A DNA stretch of 64,000 nucleotides, taken from the NCBI RefSeq assembly GCF_001424225.1, contig NZ_LMOR01000002.1:660524-724523 (forward strand). The letters run 5' to 3'. The DNA comes from Microbacterium sp. Leaf151 (GTDB taxonomy: Bacteria > Actinomycetota > Actinomycetes > Actinomycetales > Microbacteriaceae). Below the pieces are notes generated by a model that made no database searches, was not told the origin of the DNA, and worked only from the letters and a program-made list of their open reading frames with translations. A program made the translations under genes and the position numbers. Position 1 is the stretch's first letter. Each line of letters opens with the position of its first letter. Below, piece after piece: positions 57,588 to 64,000 of this stretch.

Positions 57588-59657
57588 TCAGGCGTGCCCG
57601 GCTCTCTCCATCGCTCGGAGCTCTTTCTTCATGTCCTGCACCTCGTCACGGAGACGCCCGGCAAGCTCGAACTTGAGCTCCGCCGCCGCCGCCAACATCT
57701 GTTGCGTGAGGTCGGCGATCGTCGACTCGAGCTGATCCGCCCCTTCGGCGGCGATCCCCGTCCGACGCAGCGACGGCGTGGGCGACTTGCCCTTGCCCGC
57801 CTTGTCGTTACGGGCGAGCAGCTTCCTCGTGTCAGTGGCCTCGCGGTTCAACACCTCGGTGATGTCGGCGATCTTCTTCCGCAGCGGCTGCGGGTCGATC
57901 CCGTGTTCGGTGTTGTAAGCGACCTGCTTCTCGCGCCGTCGATCGGTCTCGTCGATCGCGTTGCGCATCGAGTCGGTGATCCTGTCGGCGTACATGTGCA
58001 CCTCACCGGAGACATTTCGTGCGGCACGGCCGATGGTCTGGATGAGCGACGTCCCGCTGCGGAGGAATCCCTCTTTGTCGGCATCGAGGATCGCCACGAG
58101 CGAGACCTCGGGCAGGTCGAGTCCTTCTCGCAGCAGGTTGATGCCCACAAGCACGTCGTAGACGCCGGCGCGCAGCTCGGTCAGCAGCTCGACGCGCCGC
58201 AGGGTGTCGACGTCGGAGTGCAGGTACCGCACCCGCACACCGTGTTCCCCGAGGAAGTCGGTCAACTCTTCGGCCATCTTCTTGGTCAGGGTGGTGACGA
58301 GCACGCGCTCGTCACGTTCGACGCGCACACGGATCTCTTCGAGCAGATCGTCGATCTGGCCCTTCGACGGTTTCACGACGATCTCGGGGTCCACCAGGCC
58401 CGTCGGACGGATGATCTGCTCGACCACCCCGTCGGCGATGCCCATCTCGTACCGACCCGGCGTCGCCGACAGGTAGACGGCCTGACCGACGCGCTCCTTG
58501 AATTCATCCCACCGCAGGGGGCGGTTGTCCATGGCGCTCGGCAGTCGGAACCCGTGCTCCACCAGCGTGCGCTTGCGCGACGCGTCGCCCTCGTACATCG
58601 CACCGATCTGCGGCACCGTCACGTGCGACTCGTCGATGACGAGCAGGAAGTCGTCGGGGAAGAAGTCGAGCAGCGTGTGCGGCGGGTCGCCGGGCATGCG
58701 GCCGTCCATGTGACGCGAGTAGTTCTCGATGCCCGAGCAGAAACCGAGCTGCTGCAGCATCTCGAGATCGAACGTCGTGCGCATGCGCAGACGCTGCGCT
58801 TCGAGGAGCTTTCCCTGCGACTCGAACTCTTTCAGGCGCTCCTCGAGCTCGTGCTCGATGGTGCCGATCGCTCTCTGAACCGTCTCGGTGCCGGCGACGT
58901 AGTGAGATGCCGGAAAGATCGGTACGGAATCCATCTTCTCGATGACGTCACCGGTGAGCGGGTGCAGCGTGTACAGCGCCTCGATCTCGTCGCCGAACAT
59001 CTCGATGCGGATGGCGTACTCCTCGTAGACCGGGATGATCTCGATCGTGTCGCCTCGCACGCGGAAGTTGCCGCGCGAGAAATCGACGTCGTTGCGGTTG
59101 TACTGCATCGAGATGAACTTGCGGATGAGCGCGTCGCGGTCGTACCGCTCCCCCACCTGCAGGGCGACCATCGCGCGCAGGTATTCTTCGGGCGCGCCGA
59201 GGCCGTAGATGCACGACACCGTGGACACGACGATCACGTCGCGTCGGGACAGCAGCGAATTGGTGGTCGAGTGGCGCAGGCGCTCGACTTCGGCGTTGAT
59301 CGATGAGTCCTTCTCGATGAACGTGTCGGTCTGCGGCACATAGGCCTCGGGTTGGTAGTAGTCGTAGTAGGAGACGAAGTACTCGACGGCGTTGTTCGGC
59401 ATCAACTCGCGGAACTCGTTCGCCAGCTGCGCCGCGAGGGTCTTGTTGTGCGCGAGCACCAACGTGGGGCGCTGCACCTGCTCCACCAGCCAGGCCGTCG
59501 TCGCCGACTTTCCGGTACCGGTCGCACCCAGCAGCACGACGTCGGTCTCGCCGGCGTTGATGCGCCCGGCGAGGTCGGCGATCGCCTGCGGCTGGTCGCC
59601 GGAGGGCGAGTACTCGCTGATGACCTCGAAGGGACGGACGGAACGCGTTGCCTGCAT
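57588..59657 (-). CDS. uvrB: excinuclease ABC subunit B
   Basis: A 689-residue DNA helicase-like subunit that loads UvrC onto damage. Walker [14 protein letters not shown], the beta-hairpin region [15 protein letters not shown], helicase motifs with [12 protein letters not shown] and a C-terminal UVR domain are visible. Together with uvrA and uvrC, the whole nucleotide-excision set is in this window. ATG 59657. Confidence 0.98.
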   Translation of the reverse strand: MQATRSVRPFEVISEYSPSGDQPQAIADLAGRINAGETDVVLLGATGTGKSATTAWLVEQVQRPTLVLAHNKTLAAQLANEFRELMPNNAVEYFVSYYDYYQPEAYVPQTDTFIEKDSSINAEVERLRHSTTNSLLSRRDVIVVSTVSCIYGLGAPEEYLRAMVALQVGERYDRDALIRKFISMQYNRNDVDFSRGNFRVRGDTIEIIPVYEEYAIRIEMFGDEIEALYTLHPLTGDVIEKMDSVPIFPASHYVAGTETVQRAIGTIEHELEERLKEFESQGKLLEAQRLRMRTTFDLEMLQQLGFCSGIENYSRHMDGRMPGDPPHTLLDFFPDDFLLVIDESHVTVPQIGAMYEGDASRKRTLVEHGFRLPSAMDNRPLRWDEFKERVGQAVYLSATPGRYEMGIADGVVEQIIRPTGLVDPEIVVKPSKGQIDDLLEEIRVRVERDERVLVTTLTKKMAEELTDFLGEHGVRVRYLHSDVDTLRRVELLTELRAGVYDVLVGINLLREGLDLPEVSLVAILDADKEGFLRSGTSLIQTIGRAARNVSGEVHMYADRITDSMRNAIDETDRRREKQVAYNTEHGIDPQPLRKKIADITEVLNREATDTRKLLARNDKAGKGKSPTPSLRRTGIAAEGADQLESTIADLTQQMLAAAAELKFELAGRLRDEVQDMKKELRAMERAGHA

Positions 59658-59745
59658 GATTCCAGCGTAGGCGGGGCCTCCGACATCGGGGTCGGGTTGC
59701 GTTTCGCCGTACGCGAGCGCGACGGCGAAAAGAGAGACCCGACCG

Positions 59746-60348
59746 TCAGCGAGGGCGCGTCACGCGGTCCCACAGCTGGTCGACCTGCTGCCGGGTGGCA
59801 TCCAGGGTCGTGCCCGTGTCGATGACCACGTCGGCGAGGGCGAGGCGCTCCTCGTCACCGACCTGCGACCCGATGCGCGCGCGCGCATCCCCCTCGCTGA
59901 GTCCGCGGATCTCGACGAGACGGCGTACACGTTCCTCCACAGGCGCATGGGCGACGACGACGAGATCCCAGGTATCCCCGCCTCTCGCCTCCGCGAGCAG
60001 CGGCACGTCGTAGACGACAACGGCGTCCGGATCGGCGGCGAACGCCTCATCGAACCGCCGCTGCGATTCCGAGCGGACGGCGGGGTGCACCAGCGCATTC
60101 AGGGCGGCGAGCCGGTCGCGGTGACCGAACACCAGAGCACCGAGAGCAGGACGATCGAGCGCGCCGTCATCACGGAGCACCGCGGAACCGAACTCCGCGG
60201 CGATCGCCTCGAGTACAGGCGATCCGGGCGCCTGTACCTCGCGAACGATCGCGTCCGCGTCGATGACGACGGCTCCGTGGTCGGCGAGAGCGGTCGCGAT
60301 GGTGGACTTGCCCGAGGCGATTCCACCCGTCAACGCGAGAAGAGGCAT
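59746..60348 (-). CDS. coaE: dephospho-CoA kinase
   Basis: A 200-residue kinase for the last step of CoA synthesis. The P-loop [11 protein letters not shown] is at residues 6-16, followed by [17 protein letters not shown] and a lid region. It is a single-domain enzyme, unlike some actinobacterial forms with a C-terminal extension. It lies upstream of uvrB on the same strand, as in many relatives, separated by 88 bases that include a hairpin (about 59700-59727). Confidence 0.94.
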   Translation of the reverse strand: MPLLALTGGIASGKSTIATALADHGAVVIDADAIVREVQAPGSPVLEAIAAEFGSAVLRDDGALDRPALGALVFGHRDRLAALNALVHPAVRSESQRRFDEAFAADPDAVVVYDVPLLAEARGGDTWDLVVVAHAPVEERVRRLVEIRGLSEGDARARIGSQVGDEERLALADVVIDTGTTLDATRQQVDQLWDRVTRPR

Positions 60349-60410
60349 TGGACGAGGATGTCACATCGTGGGGCGCACGAAGCCGAGCCCGGCCCTCTGA
60401 CCGCCTGCCC

Positions 60411-61112
60411 TCAGAAGCCGAAGTCGCCCCCGAAGTCGCCACCGAAGTCCGCTCCGATGTCGCCGCCCGCACCGGGGTCCACCCCGCCGGCGTCGACCGC
60501 CCCGACATCACCCGCCGCGGCATCGCCCGCACCCGCCTCGCCCGCCCCGGCATCCGCGGCGGCGCCGTCGGCGTACCCGGCGTCGTACCCCGGGTCGAAC
60601 ATCGCGCCCACGAGCGCCGAGCCCACCACGTATCCGCCGATCGTGCCGAGCATCGACGCGCCCAGCATCGAGCCGAAGCCCGGGCCTCCCGAGAACGACC
60701 TCCCGCCGAACGTGCGCTCCATGAAACCGGGCTGCGAGTACTCGGCGCGGGTCGCGGCGCGCGCGAGAGAGGCGGGCTGGTCGTCGGCCGGGCGCTCGGA
60801 GGGCGCCAGACCTGACGAGAGATCCTGCAGTACCTGCTGACGCTGCGCGGGCGTGAGCTTGCCGAACGCCTCGGCGTGCACCTGCTCCACCGTCTCGGGC
60901 GGAGCTGTGCGCAAGAGGTACCGGTAGCGATCGACGGCCTGTCGGTCCTCGTCGGATCCGGATGCCACGAACTCACCGCCGCCGGCCGGTGGGGGTGCGT
61001 ACCTGCCGTCGGCATCGCGCAGTTCGCTCGCCGCACCACGCGGTGCAGCCGATGCGGCCGCGCGCTGCGGCGTCTCGTCGCCGGATCCGAAGAGTCGATC
61101 GAGGAATCCCAT
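60411..61112 (-). CDS. unknown protein with glycine-zipper segment and Gly/Ala/Asp-rich tail
   Basis: A 233-residue protein. It begins MGFLDRLFGSGDE, has a helical middle (DRYRYLLRTAPPETVEQVHAEAFGKLTPAQRQQVL region), then a small-residue hydrophobic stretch (GSMLGASMLGTIGGYVVGSA) like a glycine zipper, and ends in a low-complexity tail with repeated GDFGG. Similar proteins are sometimes labelled cation-transporting ATPase, but no ATPase motif is present. ATG 61112 is used because the protein then starts at the conserved MGFLDRLFG. Function unknown. Confidence 0.78.
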   Translation of the reverse strand: MGFLDRLFGSGDETPQRAAASAAPRGAASELRDADGRYAPPPAGGGEFVASGSDEDRQAVDRYRYLLRTAPPETVEQVHAEAFGKLTPAQRQQVLQDLSSGLAPSERPADDQPASLARAATRAEYSQPGFMERTFGGRSFSGGPGFGSMLGASMLGTIGGYVVGSALVGAMFDPGYDAGYADGAAADAGAGEAGAGDAAAGDVGAVDAGGVDPGAGGDIGADFGGDFGGDFGF

Positions 61113-61204
61113 GGTGCGCTGCCTCCTACATCGTGTGCGGCCCACGCTAGACGGCTCGCCTCAGAGCCCACGAGGGCTTGCCGCCGGCGCGAACAGGTGT
61201 TCCC

Positions 61205-61756
61205 TCACCCGCGCCGGGCGATCGCTTCGCTCACCCACCGGGCGTACCGGGCCCACGGGTCGTCGACCCCGGCCGCGAGTCGGTCGATGTGCGCGTCGAG
61301 AGCAGTGGACCGCCGGAACCATTCCGTGCGCCCGAACCTCTCGTCGGCGAACAGCTCGTGACGGCGCCGCTCGACCAGCCTGTCGCCCGGCTCGAAGGCG
61401 AGGAGTTCGTCATGCCAGATGGCGGCGAGCCGCTGTCGCGGCCGTGCTGTCGTACCGATTTTGATGCGGTCCTCGAACTGCAGGTAGTACACGACGTCAA
61501 CGCGGGGCGGAGGTAGTTCATCGTCGACGGCGTCGCCGTGCGGCCATTCGCATACCGCGCACAGCCACCCGGTCGGCCACCGCACCCCGAGGCGCGATGC
61601 GCACAGTCGGCACGGTGTCGGCAGAAGGTCGGTCACACCGTCGTGCGCTGTCGTCCACTCCGCGCTGACGGCCGCGTGCCACTCGCAGAGCGCCACCGGC
61701 GCCGCGGGGTCGACGGCACCGGCGCAGGAGACGACGAGGCAGACGGGGGCGGACAT
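61205..61756 (-). CDS. GIY-YIG (T5orf172/MUG113-like) nuclease-domain protein
   Basis: A 183-residue protein. The N-terminal half carries several Cys/His pairs (CEWH, CRLC, CAVCEWPHG) that could form zinc knuckles; from about residue 90 there is VYYLQFEDRIKIGTT, the two-strand start of a GIY-YIG-like fold of the T5orf172/MUG113 group, then RPRQRLAAIWH and a charged helix. Nuclease activity is inferred from fold and is unproven. It follows the upstream GH13 gene on the same strand. ATG 61756. Confidence 0.8.
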   Translation of the reverse strand: MSAPVCLVVSCAGAVDPAAPVALCEWHAAVSAEWTTAHDGVTDLLPTPCRLCASRLGVRWPTGWLCAVCEWPHGDAVDDELPPPRVDVVYYLQFEDRIKIGTTARPRQRLAAIWHDELLAFEPGDRLVERRRHELFADERFGRTEWFRRSTALDAHIDRLAAGVDDPWARYARWVSEAIARRG

Positions 61757-61788
61757 GCGCTCACGCTATGCCCGACCCCCGACATCGC

Positions 61789-63990
61789 TCACTCGTCGCT
61801 CTCGGGACCCTCCATCACCAGGAAGAGACCGGCGTACGGACCCAGCTCGATCGAGAAGCTCTGCAGTTCGTCGACACGTCCGAGCACGTCACCGGTCGCG
61901 GCATCCACTGCGGTGCTTTGCGGAACGAGATACTCGGAGCGCACCGTCCCCTCGATCGTCTCGGCCGAGAAGTTCAGCACCGTGATCTGCAGCGGTGCGT
62001 CCTCGGCGCGGCGGTCGCCCCCGTCGAGTCGATGCACCAGAACGAGCATGCTCGGGTGACCCACCTGGGGGATGTCGATCTGCGACGCGATCGCGATGCC
62101 GTGGTCACCGCGGATGCGTAGCACGTCGCGCAGCCCAGACAGGAACGACTGCGGATCCGCCTGCTGGTCTCCCAGCGATCCGTAGAGCGAGCGGGCACGC
62201 GGCATCCCCGAGATCGACGACGCCGCGTCGGGGGCCACATCGAGCAGATCGTGGGCACCGCGCTCGATCCAGCGGGTGTCGCCCGACGAGATGAGGTGGC
62301 GCACCTCGTCGGCGGGCAGCGTAAGCGATCCCGTGAGGTCCCATCCCGACAGGGCGAACACGCCGGGCTGCCACGAGTTGTACTTCGCCAGCAGGAGGTG
62401 CGCGTCGCGGATGGCGGGCACGTCGGCCTCGGTGATCTCGCCGAGGGTGGATTTGCCCTGCGTGGCGGCGATGAGGGATGCCGTCGTGCAGGCGATGCCG
62501 TTCTGGGTGAAGACGAGGTTGTAGTCGGCGTCGACCGTCAGTTTCTCGGTCAACTCCGCGCGCACCATCTCGGCGATCTCCGCTCCCGAGTGCTCGTCAT
62601 GCCGGAAGGGATAGAGCGTGTCGCGATGCGTGGTCGCCCAGTGGACGAGTTCATAGGTCAGCTCGTCGTGGTTCTGCATGCCGTGCACCAGCTGCACCGG
62701 CTCGACGCCCGTTTCCAGAGCGGTGTTGAGGGCGAGGCGGAGGAACTCCGTGTTCGCGGTCGCGAGCGCGTGGTGATAGCCCGGGCGCGTGACGAAGTCG
62801 TACGACAGGTCGGCGCCGACCGCGCTGGTGTCGCGGATGTCCTCCATCGTCAGGTTGAGCTCCTGGAAGGTGAAGCCGCCGACCTTTCGCACCATGCCGG
62901 CGATGATGTGGTTCGCCGCGTGCGAGAGCGGGTGGCCCTCCGACCACGCGGGAAGACCTTCGGCGCTCTTCTCGACACCGAGGAAGCCGTTGGCGTCCAG
63001 GCGAAGGGCGCTCGTTCCGAGGTCGCCGAGCGAGTGCAAAGCGTCGCCGATGACCAGCCGCATCCCGGCGAAAGTGGGGTCGAGCCAGTTGATCGAGGGC
63101 TGCCCCTCCTTGAAGTAGTGCAGGTAGACCCACCGGCGCTCGAGACCGTCGGTGCCGACGACGGGCGCCGTCGCGCTCCAGTTCGTCTCCTTCACACCGG
63201 GCGTGTAGAAGATGACGCGCTGCAACTCGCCGATGATGTAGCCGCGCGCGCTCAGCTCGCGTTCGGTGTCGGCGTCGAGATTGACCGAATCGCGCCCCGC
63301 GGGCACCTCCGGCAGCATTTCCCAGTCCTCCCGAGGGATCTCGACCATGTGGTAGATGCCGGGATAATCCTTGTAGGCCATCTCGGCGAGGCGGAAGTCG
63401 GCGCCCTTCCCCGTGTGGCCGGGGACGATGTCGTCGATCACGCTGCCGCCGTGCGACTCCGCCACATCGGCCACCCGCCGGAAGGCGTTCTCATCGCCGA
63501 ACTCCGGGTCGATCTGCGTGCTGATGCGGTCGAAGTGACCGTCGACGCTCGGCGTCTCCTGCCATCCCGTGATCCCGCCGGCCCGCTTGACGGGACCCGT
63601 GTGGATGCCGTTGATCCCCACCCACTCGAACGCCTCCCACAGAGCTTCATCGCCCAATGCCTCGAGGAAGGACTCCCCCGGTCGAGTGATGAGCGAGATG
63701 GGGTACGCCGTGAACCACACGTCGGTCGACTCGATGGCCCGTCGAGCATCGGGACGCGCATAGGGGTTGCGCCACATCGACGGCTGACCCGACAACTGCC
63801 GGCTCAGGACGTCGGCGTCCTTCAACATCGACTGCCGCACGAGCCATTCGACGTAGGACGGGTTGAGTCCGTTGGCGTTTCGTGGATCGGTGAGGAACCG
63901 CCGCAGCGTGCCGCCGCGGAACTGGTCTCGCGGGCGAAGGCGCCGCGGCCGGGCCGGGTACCGCTGCTCGTCGTAGCTGATCTCGGACAC
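61789..63990 (-). CDS. GH13 alpha-amylase-family enzyme, trehalose synthase (TreS)-like; start uncertain
   Basis: At least 733 residues of a GH13 (beta/alpha)8-barrel enzyme. The nucleophile region reads ALRLDANGFLG, the acid/base Glu is in FQELNLTMEDI, and the third carboxylate is in MQNHDELTYE, a sequence typical of the TreS/maltose glucosyltransferase group. A C-terminal beta domain ends the protein. It may interconvert maltose and trehalose and so link to the GlgA/GlgC glucan genes; plain amylase or oligoglucosidase activity is possible. GTG 63990 is a workable start, but the frame stays open to the window edge, so the N-terminus may extend further. Confidence 0.85.
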   Translation of the reverse strand: MSEISYDEQRYPARPRRLRPRDQFRGGTLRRFLTDPRNANGLNPSYVEWLVRQSMLKDADVLSRQLSGQPSMWRNPYARPDARRAIESTDVWFTAYPISLITRPGESFLEALGDEALWEAFEWVGINGIHTGPVKRAGGITGWQETPSVDGHFDRISTQIDPEFGDENAFRRVADVAESHGGSVIDDIVPGHTGKGADFRLAEMAYKDYPGIYHMVEIPREDWEMLPEVPAGRDSVNLDADTERELSARGYIIGELQRVIFYTPGVKETNWSATAPVVGTDGLERRWVYLHYFKEGQPSINWLDPTFAGMRLVIGDALHSLGDLGTSALRLDANGFLGVEKSAEGLPAWSEGHPLSHAANHIIAGMVRKVGGFTFQELNLTMEDIRDTSAVGADLSYDFVTRPGYHHALATANTEFLRLALNTALETGVEPVQLVHGMQNHDELTYELVHWATTHRDTLYPFRHDEHSGAEIAEMVRAELTEKLTVDADYNLVFTQNGIACTTASLIAATQGKSTLGEITEADVPAIRDAHLLLAKYNSWQPGVFALSGWDLTGSLTLPADEVRHLISSGDTRWIERGAHDLLDVAPDAASSISGMPRARSLYGSLGDQQADPQSFLSGLRDVLRIRGDHGIAIASQIDIPQVGHPSMLVLVHRLDGGDRRAEDAPLQITVLNFSAETIEGTVRSEYLVPQSTAVDAATGDVLGRVDELQSFSIELGPYAGLFLVMEGPESDE

Positions 63991-64000
63991 GTTCTCGGCC

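Noticed and set aside
59700..59727. Hairpin between coaE and uvrB as a terminator.
   Set aside because: The arms are good but there is no T-tract and it lies between co-directional genes that may be co-transcribed; its role is undecided, so it is noted only under coaE.
60411..61112. Cation-transporting ATPase label.
   Set aside because: The protein has no P-type or P-loop motif; such labels for similar proteins appear to be annotation artefacts.

Overview
The window is very G+C-rich (about 70% by eye) and densely packed with short spacers, many 4-base GTGA/ATGA gene overlaps and many GTG starts. The gene content (WhiA, RbpA, type B L31, DUF3099, a divergent glgA/glgC pair, OpcA next to Zwf, an IdeR-like box) points to an actinobacterium. 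Gene order and the abundant heptamer GGATGCC suggest Microbacteriaceae, probably Microbacterium. It looks chromosomal. I found no rRNA, tRNA, transposase, integrase or CRISPR array.

Layout. 0-13 kb is mostly housekeeping: the 3' end of an HNH endonuclease gene, a YjbR-like protein, rpmE2, an ABC ATPase, glgA and glgC back to back, luxS, serB, a hydrolase, fabG, three small envelope or zinc-binding proteins, SURF1 and an ABC-F protein. 13-18 kb is a ferric-siderophore uptake operon (lipoprotein, two permeases, ATPase, siderophore-interacting flavoprotein), then a molbindin and a MalY-like lyase. 19.7-23.8 kb is a suf Fe-S assembly operon on the minus strand. 24-27 kb holds the heme A and heme O synthases around a small membrane protein and a 492-base non-coding spacer. 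27.4-35.5 kb is a continuous pentose-phosphate operon: tkt-tal-pgi-zwf-opcA-pgl.

35.6-44.6 kb is the most accessory-looking part: a large LuxR-type ATPase regulator, a processive-type family 2 glycosyltransferase and, divergent to it, a four-gene overlapping operon (nucleotide-sugar dehydrogenase, epimerase, secreted polysaccharide deacetylase, lipoprotein). It reads as a small synthase-dependent polysaccharide locus inserted between pgl and rbpA. 44.6-56.3 kb on the minus strand is the conserved uvrA-uvrC-rapZ-whiA-(sodA)-gap-pgk-tpiA-secG-rbpA block. 56.4-64 kb has a MarR regulator facing a tiny zinc-ribbon-like gene, a VOC protein, uvrB, coaE, an unknown glycine-zipper protein, a GIY-YIG protein and a TreS-like GH13 enzyme that reaches the window edge.

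The best candidates for something undescribed are in repeat structure. (1) GGATGCC occurs roughly 40 times per strand, several-fold above composition, inside genes and as inverted pairs forming terminator hairpins, as DNA-uptake sequences do. (2) Short tandem duplications sit at gene ends: a 35-bp unit reiterating the end of luxS, a 14-bp unit at the end of the ABC-F gene, an in-frame copy of a small protein's C-terminal codons differing only by silent changes, and minisatellites at two other gene junctions. (3) Two very short ORFs end on the start codon of the next gene.
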